Below are positions 1 to 5,150 of a stretch of 5,150 nt of DNA, piece by piece; the first letter of the stretch is position 1; each line of letters opens with the position of its first letter. The translations under genes and the position numbers were made by a program. The notes below the pieces were generated by a model that was not told the origin of the DNA, ran no database searches, and saw nothing but the letters and a program-made list of their open reading frames with translations. Source of the stretch: Pseudomonadota bacterium (lineage in GTDB: Bacteria > Pseudomonadota > Gammaproteobacteria > Steroidobacterales > Steroidobacteraceae); contig JAKAZP010000213.1 of the NCBI GenBank assembly GCA_021815905.1, forward strand, positions 1 through 5,150. Reading direction: 5' to 3'.

Positions 1-801
1 GCGATTCATGGCCTTGGCCATGAGCTGCGTGAGGAGCGTGCCGGCCGAGCCCACCACGGTGCCCGCGATGATCATGGCGGCATTTCGCATCACGTAGCCC
101 TCGAAGCCCACCGCGAGGCCCGTGAGCGCGTTGTAGAGCGAGATCACCACCGGCATGTCGGCGCCGCCGATCGGCAGCGTCATGGACAGGCCGAGCACGA
201 GCGCGACCGCGAACATCGCGGTGACGAGTCCGGGTGAGGCGCCGAGTCGGGCGGCGACGAGGCCGGCGAGCACGAGCGCGCCGGCCAGGATGAGCAGATT
301 CAGGATCTGCTGACCCCGGAAGCGGATGCTGCGCTTGATGAGGCCCTGGAGCTTGCCGAAGGCGATGGCGCTGCCTGAGAAGGAGACCGAGCCGATGATC
401 GCACCGGCGACCGCCAGGGTCGCGACGCCGCGGCTGTCGATGCCGCCGCGATACAGCTCGACGGCGGCGATCGATGCGGCGGCGCCGCCGCCCATGCCGT
501 TGTAGAGCGCGATCATCTGCGGCATGTTGGTCATCGCCACCCGCTTGCCGCTCCACCAGGCGAGCGCGCCCCCGACCACGATCGCGGCCCCGATCAGCGG
601 GTAATTGGTCATTCCGGGGTAGGCGAAGGTCACGACGGTCGCGACCAGCATCCCGGCACCCGCCCAGAGAATGCCGCTGCGCGCGGTGACCGGCGAGCTC
701 ATGCGCTTCAGTCCCATGATGAACAGCACCGCGGTGACGAAGTAGCTCACCTGGATGCCGGTCTCGGCCGTGAAGGCCGCGGCGTAAGGCGCGTGCGGCA
801 T
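1..801 (-). CDS. pntB: NAD(P) transhydrogenase subunit beta, 3' end cut by the window edge
   Basis: This inner-membrane subunit of the proton-translocating transhydrogenase contributes half of the proton channel (dII) and the NADP(H)-binding domain (dIII). The enzyme couples hydride transfer from NADH to NADP+ to proton entry, supplying NADPH. The visible 267 codons cover the membrane part. Hydrophobic helices lie near residues 17-32, 46-62, 68-82, 127-142, 167-184 and 190-207, with the conserved stretches MPQMIALYNGMGGGAA (93-108) and TLPIGGADMP (208-217). The family is about 460 residues, so roughly 200 residues including all of dIII lie beyond the left edge. Asn101 aligns with the E. coli channel residue His91, as in R. 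rubrum-type enzymes. The ATG directly follows the pntAB stop (TAG-ATG), with a GGGAG Shine-Dalgarno 8 nt upstream inside pntAB, so translational coupling is likely. Identification is firm; the C terminus is unseen. Confidence 0.96.
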   Translation of the reverse strand, partial: MPHAPYAAAFTAETGIQVSYFVTAVLFIMGLKRMSSPVTARSGILWAGAGMLVATVVTFAYPGMTNYPLIGAAIVVGGALAWWSGKRVAMTNMPQMIALYNGMGGGAAASIAAVELYRGGIDSRGVATLAVAGAIIGSVSFSGSAIAFGKLQGLIKRSIRFRGQQILNLLILAGALVLAGLVAARLGASPGLVTAMFAVALVLGLSMTLPIGGADMPVVISLYNALTGLAVGFEGYVMRNAAMIIAGTVVGSAGTLLTQLMAKAMNR

Positions 802-1107
802 CTAGCGCGCTCCCGTGCGCGCACCCGGCGCCTTGCTCGACTTGAACATCTCGAGCATCCGCTCGGTCACCACGTAGCCGCCGACCGCGTTGCCGGCGGC
901 GAGCAGCACGCCGAGGAAGCCGATCGCCTTCTCGAGGGGCGTGTGCGCGTTGCCGAGCGCCACCATCGCCCCGACCAGCACGATGCCGTGGACGAAATTG
1001 GAGCCCGACATGAGCGGGGTGTGCAGGATCACCGGCACGCGCGCGATCACCTCGTACCCGGTGAACGCCGCGAGCATGAAGATGTAAAGCGCAACGATTC
1101 CGGTCAT
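802..1107 (-). CDS. pntAB: NAD(P) transhydrogenase subunit alpha-2 (membrane part of split alpha)
   Basis: This small membrane subunit of 101 aa corresponds to the C-terminal transmembrane segment of the single-chain PntA of E. coli and to PntAB of Rhodospirillum rubrum. With PntB it forms the proton-conducting dII domain. Hydrophobic segments lie near residues 3-22, 38-52 and 61-80. The hallmark motif ILHTPLMSGSNFVHGIVLVG (27-46) is intact, including the helix-breaking HTPLMS turn typical of the family. The C terminus (82-101) is a basic hydrophilic tail rich in Ala, Gly and Arg. The ATG start is supported by a strong Shine-Dalgarno (AAGGGGAG) 6 nt upstream in the 16-bp gap after pntAA. The gene sits between pntAA and pntB in one operon, and its TAG stop abuts the pntB ATG. 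Order, size and motif agree with the split-alpha arrangement. Confidence 0.96.
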   Translation of the reverse strand: MTGIVALYIFMLAAFTGYEVIARVPVILHTPLMSGSNFVHGIVLVGAMVALGNAHTPLEKAIGFLGVLLAAGNAVGGYVVTERMLEMFKSSKAPGARTGAR

Positions 1108-1123
1108 GGCGTGCTCCCCTTGT
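1108..1123 (-). promoter_or_regulatory. ribosome binding site of pntAB in the pntAA-pntAB gap
   Basis: On the minus strand the 16-nt spacer holds AAGGGGAG (complement of 1114-1121), 6 nt before the ATG at 1107. This is one of the two strongest Shine-Dalgarno matches in the window and fixes the pntAB start. No terminator-like hairpin is present in the gap, consistent with read-through from pntAA. Confidence 0.75.
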
Positions 1124-2248
1124 TCAACCCTCGATCGCCTTGCGCGTCGCCTCGTGGCGGATCTCGCCCGCGTGCGTCAGGCACGAGCGCGCGAACACCT
1201 CGTCGCTCCAGTCGATCGCGAGCTCACCGTTCACGATCGCGGGCTTCAGGAAGTTCAGGAGATTCCGCGCATACATCTCGCTCGCGTTGTAGGCGAGCTC
1301 GGAAGGAAGGTTCACCGGACCGACGATCCTCACGCCCTGATGCGTCACGATCTCCCCGGCGCGCGTCAGCTCGCAGTTGCCGCCCTGCTCCGCGGCGATG
1401 TCGACGATGACCGACCCCGGGCGCATGCGCTCGACGACCCCGCGCAGGATGATCTTCGGCGCCGGACGGCCCGGCACGGCCGCGGTCGCCACCACCGCAT
1501 CCGCCGCCGCGATGCGCGAATCGAGCGCCTCCTGCTGCTTGAGCTTCTCCTCTTCGGTGAGCTCGCGCGCATAGCCGCCGGCGCCCTCGGCGCTGACGCC
1601 CGTCTCGACGAATTTCGCGCCGAGCGACTTGACCTGCTCGCGCGTGGCGCCGCGCACGTCGTAGGCCTCGACGACGGCGCCGAGGCGTCTCGCGGTCGCG
1701 ATCGCCTGCAGTCCCGCCACGCCGGCCCCGATGACGAGAACCAGCGACGGCCGGATCGTGCCGGCCGCCGTCGTCAGCATCGGCATGAACTTCTGCAGCT
1801 GCCCGGCCGCGATCAGCACGGCCTTGTAGCCGGCGATGGCGGCCTGCGACGACAGCGCATCCATCGATTGCGCGCGGGAGATGCGGGGCACCAGCTCCAT
1901 GGCGAAGCTCGTCACCCCGCGCTCCTTGAGGAGCCTCACCTCCCCGGCGCGCGCGTACGGCTGCAGGAACCCGATGAGGACCGCGCCCGGCGCGAGGCTG
2001 CGGATCTGCGCGGCCTCGAGCGGCTGTACCGTGAGCAGCACCTGCGAGCGCTCGAGCACGGGGGCGGCGCCGTCCGCCCATTCCACTCCGCGATAGGCGT
2101 CGTCGGGGAACTGAGCCCGCACTCCCGCGCCGCGCTCGATCAGGACCTTCGCCCCCGCCTGCAGCAGCTTTGCGGCCACCTCGGGCACCAAACTGACACG
2201 CATCTCTCGGGGCGAGCTCTCGCGGAGCGCGCCGATGGTCACAGGCAT
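1124..2248 (-). CDS. pntAA: NAD(P) transhydrogenase subunit alpha-1 (soluble NAD(H)-binding part)
   Basis: This is the peripheral dI domain of the transhydrogenase, which binds NAD(H) on the cytoplasmic side and exchanges hydride with the NADP(H) site of PntB. The 374-aa product has the alanine dehydrogenase/PNT two-domain fold. The N-terminal half contains the RAQSMD loop (125-130), which helps hold the nicotinamide. The Rossmann domain follows with VLVIGAGVAGLQAIATARRL (170-189, GxGxxG at 174-179) and Asp197 at the end of the second strand for the adenine ribose. Conserved IPGRPAP-like (AVPGRPAP, 257-264), GSVIVDIA (278-285) and GGNCELT (289-295) stretches complete the domain. There is no membrane segment, so alpha is split and continues as pntAB. 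I chose the ATG at 2248 because a GAGGT Shine-Dalgarno lies 7 nt upstream. An in-frame GTG at 2263 would add five residues that overlap that site. Confidence 0.96.
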   Translation of the reverse strand: MPVTIGALRESSPREMRVSLVPEVAAKLLQAGAKVLIERGAGVRAQFPDDAYRGVEWADGAAPVLERSQVLLTVQPLEAAQIRSLAPGAVLIGFLQPYARAGEVRLLKERGVTSFAMELVPRISRAQSMDALSSQAAIAGYKAVLIAAGQLQKFMPMLTTAAGTIRPSLVLVIGAGVAGLQAIATARRLGAVVEAYDVRGATREQVKSLGAKFVETGVSAEGAGGYARELTEEEKLKQQEALDSRIAAADAVVATAAVPGRPAPKIILRGVVERMRPGSVIVDIAAEQGGNCELTRAGEIVTHQGVRIVGPVNLPSELAYNASEMYARNLLNFLKPAIVNGELAIDWSDEVFARSCLTHAGEIRHEATRKAIEG

Positions 2249-2254
2249 TTGCAG

Positions 2255-2259
2255 ACCTC
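2255..2259 (-). promoter_or_regulatory. ribosome binding site that selects the pntAA start
   Basis: The minus strand reads GAGGT followed by 7 nt and the ATG at 2248. Using the upstream GTG at 2263 would place this motif inside the coding sequence and leave no comparable motif before the GTG, so the ATG is preferred. Confidence 0.6.
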
Positions 2260-2324
2260 GCACTCGAGCGCCGGGCGCCGCGGCCTCGCGCCCGATCCGT
2301 CAGGGAGCGGGAAACTGTGAGATG

Positions 2325-2354
2325 TTGAATTCTCGCATAAATTTGCCTTATCTT
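2325..2354 (+). promoter_or_regulatory. candidate sigma70-type promoter of the HNH-exonuclease unit
   Basis: TTGAAT (2325-2330) matches four of six -35 consensus bases. TATCTT (2349-2354) matches four of six -10 bases, with an 18-bp spacer. It lies in the only AT-rich patch of the region. Transcription would begin around 2360-2363, just before the ATG at 2365, giving an almost leaderless mRNA. That fits the lack of any Shine-Dalgarno sequence upstream of this gene. Both hexamers are imperfect, so this is a suggestion only. Confidence 0.3.
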
Positions 2355-2364
2355 ACACCCCGTC

Positions 2365-3039
2365 ATGATGGGCATAGACCTGGAAAGGGCCGATCACGGT
2401 CTCGGGGACGACCTCCGGATCGTTCCCGCGGGGGCGACGCGGGGACTGTCCCAACTCGTCCTGCGCACGGACGTGGCCGGCATGCCGCTCGAGTGGATCG
2501 ACTACAGGGAGGCCGCCCGGCTCTATCATCAGGAGCAGGTCGCCTATACCTGCGGGTCGGCGCTCTACGCGCTCTACGGCGGGGTCAATGCGCGCACCGG
2601 CCGGCGCACCGTGCTCGAGATCAATTCGATCGTCGCCACCATCGGGCACACGGGCAATCCGGGCAATACGCGCCACGACTACGTGCCGCCGCTCAACAAC
2701 CAGACGCTGTTCCGGCGCGACGCGTATCTGTGCATGTACTGCGGGCTGCGCTTTCCCTCGCGCGAGCTCTCGCGCGACCACATCCGCCCGTTCAGCCAGG
2801 GCGGCCTCGACATCTGGACGAACGTGGTGACGGCCTGCCGCCGCTGCAACAACCAGAAGGCCTCCCGCACGCCGGAGCAGGCGAAGATGCAGCTCATCGC
2901 CGTGCCCTTCACTCCGACGTATGCGGAGTACATCTTCCTCAAGGGCAGGCGCGTGCTCGCGGACCAGATGCAGTATCTGCTCGCGCACTTCCCGCGCTCG
3001 AGCCCGTTGCACGATCGCCTGCAGCGCTGGCTGGCTTGA
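2365..3039 (+). CDS. HNH endonuclease family protein
   Basis: A predicted 224-aa metal-dependent nuclease. The C-terminal half carries a complete zinc-ribbon HNH module: CMYC (Cys123, Cys126), the catalytic SRDHIRPFSQGG segment (Asp138, His139), WTNVVTACRRCNNQKASRTP with Asn153, and the second zinc pair Cys158/Cys161 followed by Asn162-Asn163. This CxxC...DH...N...CxxCN layout is that of small HNH/HNH_5-type endonucleases widespread in bacteria. Residues 1-115 are a conserved-looking accessory domain (MPLEWIDYREAARLYHQEQV at 40-59) without a function I can name. The start is one of two tandem ATGs (2365 or 2368), and neither has a Shine-Dalgarno sequence. The stop codon overlaps the TTG start of the exonuclease gene, so the two are probably co-translated. 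Target DNA, specificity and biological role are unknown. There are no phage, methyltransferase or toxin genes alongside in this window. Confidence 0.9.
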   Translation: MMGIDLERADHGLGDDLRIVPAGATRGLSQLVLRTDVAGMPLEWIDYREAARLYHQEQVAYTCGSALYALYGGVNARTGRRTVLEINSIVATIGHTGNPGNTRHDYVPPLNNQTLFRRDAYLCMYCGLRFPSRELSRDHIRPFSQGGLDIWTNVVTACRRCNNQKASRTPEQAKMQLIAVPFTPTYAEYIFLKGRRVLADQMQYLLAHFPRSSPLHDRLQRWLA

Positions 3040-3926
3040 TCTTCCTCGTCGACGCCTCGGTCTACGTCTTCCGGGCGTACCACTCGCAGCTTCCGGACCG
3101 CGTCGACGCGGACGGCAATCCCATGCACGCGGTCTTCGGCTTCGCGCGCTTCCTCGGGGATCTGATCGAGCGCGTGCGTCCCCGCTACATGGCGGTGGCC
3201 TTCGACCGGCGCCTGACGAGCTCCTATCGCAACCGCATCTACCCCCTCTACAAGGCCAACCGCGAGCCCGCGCCCGCCGATCTCGCGCTGCAGTTCGATC
3301 GCTGCCGCGAGCTGTGCGGACACCTGGGGCTGGCGACGTTCGTCGATCCGGAGTTCGAGGCCGACGACATCATCGGCACGATCTCCTGCCTGATGCGGGC
3401 CGAAGGGGTGCGCTCGGCGTTCATCACGCGCGACAAGGATCTCGCGCAGCTGGTGCGCGACGGCGACCTTTACTGGGATTTCGGCGCGCGCGGCCAGTTC
3501 GGCTATCACGACATCGAGCGCCACTTCGGCGTGGCTCCCGAGCGCTTCGCCGACTACCTCGCGCTCACCGGCGACTGCTCGGACAACATACCCGGAGTTC
3601 CGGGCATCGGGCCGAAGACCGCCGCGCAGCTCATGCGCCGCTTCTCGTGCCTCGATGAGCTCTACGTCAACCTCGGGCGCCTCCCGGCGCTCGGGCTGCG
3701 TGGAGGATCGGCGCTGGCGGCCAGGCTGCACCGGCACCGCGATTCGGTGTATCTCGCGCGGCGCCTCACCGGGATCGTATGCGACATGCCTTTGGGCCTC
3801 ACGCCCCCGGACCTGCGCCTGCGGGCGCCGGACCTCCCGGCGCTGTCCTCGCTCTACGACCATATCGGCTTCGGCCCGTTCCTGCGCCGCCAGGGTGAGC
3901 GGCTGGCCGCGCTGGCGGCGGCCTGA
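3036..3926 (+). CDS. stand-alone 5'-3' exonuclease (Pol I N-terminal / flap endonuclease family)
   Basis: A 296-aa nuclease resembling the 5'-nuclease domain of DNA polymerase I, without a polymerase domain. It would be expected to trim 5' ends or flaps during replication or repair in the cytoplasm. The acidic metal-binding set is complete: Asp6 (IFLVDAS), Asp57 (AFDRR), Glu108/Asp110/Asp111 (EFEADDIIGT), Asp133/Asp135 (TRDKDLAQL) and Asp180/Asp183 (GDCSDN). The spacing closely follows the E. coli Pol I 5'-nuclease residues. The basic arch segment YPLYKANR (69-76) and the helix-hairpin-helix IPGVPGIGPKTAAQLM (185-200) are also present. Length fits free-standing members such as T5 FEN or ExoIX-like proteins. 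The start is taken as TTG at 3036, because family members begin a few residues before the LVDAS strand and no ATG or GTG is available there. It overlaps the HNH stop as TTGA, with no Shine-Dalgarno of its own. Confidence 0.92.
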   Translation: MIFLVDASVYVFRAYHSQLPDRVDADGNPMHAVFGFARFLGDLIERVRPRYMAVAFDRRLTSSYRNRIYPLYKANREPAPADLALQFDRCRELCGHLGLATFVDPEFEADDIIGTISCLMRAEGVRSAFITRDKDLAQLVRDGDLYWDFGARGQFGYHDIERHFGVAPERFADYLALTGDCSDNIPGVPGIGPKTAAQLMRRFSCLDELYVNLGRLPALGLRGGSALAARLHRHRDSVYLARRLTGIVCDMPLGLTPPDLRLRAPDLPALSSLYDHIGFGPFLRRQGERLAALAAA

Positions 3927-3940
3927 GTCGGGCGGCGCGC

Positions 3941-4837
3941 TTGCCCCGGCCGGTCGGATTCGAGGCGATCGCGCGCGAGCTGTCCTTGCAGCTCGGGGCG
4001 GAATGCGATCCGGAGCCGGAGCGGGCGGTCGCAGGCGGCAGCATTCATCGCTGCTATCTGTGGCGGAGCGTCACGGCGCCGCTGTTCGTCAAGATCGCCG
4101 ATCTCCCGGCCGCCGCCGCGCTCGAGGCCGAAGCGGCGGGCCTCGAGGATCTCGCCGCCGCGAACGCCGTGCGCGTGCCCGGGGTCCTCGCGCGCGGCAT
4201 CGTGGGAGACAAGGCGTTCCTCGCGCTCGAGCGGATCGACTCCCGCCCCGCGGGCGCCGCCGCCGAGCATCTGCTCGGGGAGCGGCTCGCCGCGCAGCAT
4301 GGCGTGCGCGCGGCGCGGTTCGGCTGGCGCATGGACAACACGATCGGCGCCACTGCCCAGACGAACGGCTGGCTCGAGGACTGGTGCGAGTTCTTTCGCG
4401 AGCGGCGCCTGCGCCCTCAGCTCGCGCTCGCCGCCGCCGGCCCGGATGCGGCGCTGCTCGAGCGCGCCGGCGAGCGGCTCCTCGAGTCGGTGGCGGCGCT
4501 GCTCGGAGCTCATCGACCCGAGCCGTCGCTGCTGCATGGCGATCTCTGGGCGGGCAACTGGCTCGCCGATTCGGCCGGCGAGCCGGTGATCTTCGATCCC
4601 GCCGTCTATTTCGGCGATCGCGAGACGGACCTCGCCATGACGCGCCTGTTCGGCGGCTTTGGCCGCGCCTTCTACCTGGCGTATGAGACGTGCGCGCCGC
4701 TGCCCCCGGGCCACGCGGTTCGCGCCGAGCTCTACAATCTCTATCACGTGTTGAATCACGCCAACCTGTTCGGCGGCGGCTACGCCCGGCAGGCCCGCGT
4801 GACCATCGACCGGCTTCTCGCCGAGGTGCGGGGCTGA
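3941..4837 (+). CDS. fructosamine kinase family protein (ketosamine-3-kinase-like)
   Basis: A 298-aa kinase of the fructosamine-3-kinase/FN3K-related family. Characterised members phosphorylate ketosamines formed by sugar adducts on amines, destabilising them and so repairing glycation; bacterial members favour ribulosamine-type substrates. Visible elements are the glycine-rich loop AGGSIHRCYL (31-40), Lys51 in PLFVKIA for ATP, Glu64 (EAEAAGL), the family signature RMDNTIGATAQTNGWLEDW (130-148), the catalytic LLHGDLWAGNW (197-207, Asp201), and IFDPAVYFGDRETDLAMTRL (217-236) with metal-binding Asp219. Length matches the family (about 290). The TTG at 3941 is the only plausible start: an in-frame TGA lies at 3896, no ATG or GTG lies between, and the next ATG is at codon 131. 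It follows the exonuclease stop by 14 bp with only a weak GGGCGG upstream, so it is likely the third gene of the unit. Glycine-loop Ser34 replaces the redox Cys of plant and human enzymes. Confidence 0.93.
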   Translation: MPRPVGFEAIARELSLQLGAECDPEPERAVAGGSIHRCYLWRSVTAPLFVKIADLPAAAALEAEAAGLEDLAAANAVRVPGVLARGIVGDKAFLALERIDSRPAGAAAEHLLGERLAAQHGVRAARFGWRMDNTIGATAQTNGWLEDWCEFFRERRLRPQLALAAAGPDAALLERAGERLLESVAALLGAHRPEPSLLHGDLWAGNWLADSAGEPVIFDPAVYFGDRETDLAMTRLFGGFGRAFYLAYETCAPLPPGHAVRAELYNLYHVLNHANLFGGGYARQARVTIDRLLAEVRG

Positions 4838-4908
4838 GGTAGGAGCCCGGCTGCGTATTCGGCTATGCTCGCTGCCGCGGCGGAGCGGCGTGCCGAGGGG
4901 AGTGGGTC
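4838..4908 (+). promoter_or_regulatory. intergenic gap before acs, with a strong ribosome binding site
   Basis: This 71-bp gap ends with GAGGGGAG (4895-4902), 6 nt before the acs ATG at 4909; it is a strong Shine-Dalgarno match. TATGCT (4864-4869) could be a -10 element but has no good -35 partner. A small hairpin (GCCGC at 4874-4878 with GCGGC at 4885-4889) lacks a T tract. Whether acs has its own promoter or is read through from upstream cannot be settled from the sequence. Confidence 0.5.
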
Positions 4909-5150
4909 ATGGCGAGCAAGAGCATCGAGTCGGTTCTTACGGAAGAGCGGACGTTCACCCCGCCCGCGGATTTCAGCTCCAGGGCGCGCATCAAGGCCGC
5001 CGATCTCGAGGCCATGCGGCGCCATGCGGCCAACGACTACACGGGCTTCTGGGCGCAGCTCGCGCGCCAGGAGCTCGCCTGGCACGTCCCGTTCACCGTG
5101 ACGCTCGACGATGCGGCGGCGCCGAACTACCGCTGGGTCGTCACCTTCGC
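4909..5150 (+). CDS. acs: acetyl-CoA synthetase, N-terminal fragment cut by the window edge
   Basis: The first 80 codons of an AMP-forming acetate-CoA ligase, which would activate acetate to acetyl-CoA via acetyl-adenylate. The fragment has the family's typical N terminus: a short IESVLTEERTFTPPADF leader (6-22), a helical segment with ARIKAADLEAMRRHAANDY (26-44), then FWAQLARQELAWHVPFTVTL (47-66) and the NYRW strand (73-76) of the acetyl-CoA synthetase N-terminal domain. Full proteins are about 650 residues, so nearly 90 percent, including the AMP-binding core and the regulatory C-terminal lysine, lies beyond the edge. The ATG is fixed by the GAGGGGAG Shine-Dalgarno 6 nt upstream. After RW, most homologues I recall continue with Phe and a DG-x-L/I-N stretch, whereas here the visible residues are VVTF. 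A related acyl-CoA synthetase (for example propionyl-CoA synthetase) cannot be excluded from 80 residues. Confidence 0.82.
   Translation, partial: MASKSIESVLTEERTFTPPADFSSRARIKAADLEAMRRHAANDYTGFWAQLARQELAWHVPFTVTLDDAAAPNYRWVVTF

Larger units (their letters stand above)
2249..2364. promoter_or_regulatory. divergent intergenic region between the pnt operon and the HNH gene
   Basis: These 116 bp separate the leftward pnt operon from the rightward nuclease genes and must carry promoters for both, since each operon starts here. The part nearest pntAA (about 2249-2310) is as GC-rich as the genes. The part from about 2311 to 2356 is distinctly AT-richer, as expected for promoter DNA. A candidate rightward promoter is listed separately. 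I could not pick a convincing minus-strand -35/-10 pair, nor a clear operator palindrome. Confidence 0.6.

Noticed and set aside
793..1410. A 205-codon plus-strand open frame opposite pntAB and the 3' end of pntAA.
   Set aside because: Its composition is Arg/Ser-rich and it covers two genes and their junction in antisense; no motif supports it.
1106..2320. A 404-codon open frame on the plus strand opposite pntAA.
   Set aside because: It lies antisense to a clearly conserved gene. Its translation is Arg/His/Asp-rich low-complexity sequence typical of high-GC shadow frames, with no family resemblance.
2235..3035. In-frame 5' extension of the exonuclease reading frame back to an ATG at 2235, inside pntAA.
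   Set aside because: The upstream part is out of frame with the well-supported HNH gene and reads as Arg/Pro-rich shadow sequence. Exonuclease homology begins exactly at the TTG at 3036.
2679..3863. A 394-codon minus-strand open frame opposite the HNH and exonuclease genes.
   Set aside because: The plus-strand frames carry full catalytic motif sets. The antisense translation is repetitive Arg/Glu/Val/Ala sequence and spans the junction of two real genes.
2365..3926. A phage-defence or mobile-element reading of the two nuclease genes.
   Set aside because: No integrase, methyltransferase, repeats, toxin-antitoxin genes or base-composition shift is visible, and both sides are housekeeping genes. 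Only the adjacency itself is reported as a finding.
3854..4759. A 301-codon minus-strand open frame opposite the fructosamine kinase.
   Set aside because: It is a shadow of the kinase reading frame, and its translation shows no recognisable domain.
4874..4889. Small GC hairpin (GCCGC/GCGGC) upstream of acs, considered as a terminator.
   Set aside because: The stem is only 5 bp and no T tract follows; such hairpins occur by chance in DNA this GC-rich.

Overview
The window is GC-rich DNA packed with genes and reads as an ordinary chromosomal segment of a high-GC proteobacterium. A beta- or gammaproteobacterium is my guess from protein flavour (split transhydrogenase alpha subunit, proteobacterial Acs-type N terminus); I cannot place it more precisely. 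There are no RNA genes, CRISPR arrays, insertion sequences or obvious foreign-looking blocks.

Left part (1-2248, minus strand): a pntAA-pntAB-pntB operon for the proton-translocating NAD(P) transhydrogenase of the three-subunit (Rhodospirillum rubrum) type. pntAA and pntAB are complete. pntB runs off the left edge after 267 codons, so its NADP-binding domain is not seen. The genes are tightly packed: 16 bp between pntAA and pntAB, and a TAG stop directly abutting the ATG of pntB. Each has a readable Shine-Dalgarno sequence.

Middle (2249-2364): a 116-bp divergent intergenic region. Its right half is noticeably AT-richer than its surroundings and probably carries the start signals for the rightward genes.

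Right part (2365-4837, plus strand): a compact three-gene unit. It encodes an HNH endonuclease (224 aa), a stand-alone 5'-3' exonuclease of the Pol I N-terminal/FEN family (296 aa, TTG start overlapping the HNH stop as TTGA), and a fructosamine-kinase family protein (298 aa, TTG start 14 bp later). All diagnostic catalytic residues are present in the exonuclease and kinase. The overlap suggests the two nucleases are translated together. This is the most interesting point in the window, but whether they form a functional DNA-processing system is inference only.

Far right (4909-5150, plus strand): the first 80 codons of an acetyl-CoA synthetase (acs) with its own strong ribosome binding site, cut by the window edge.
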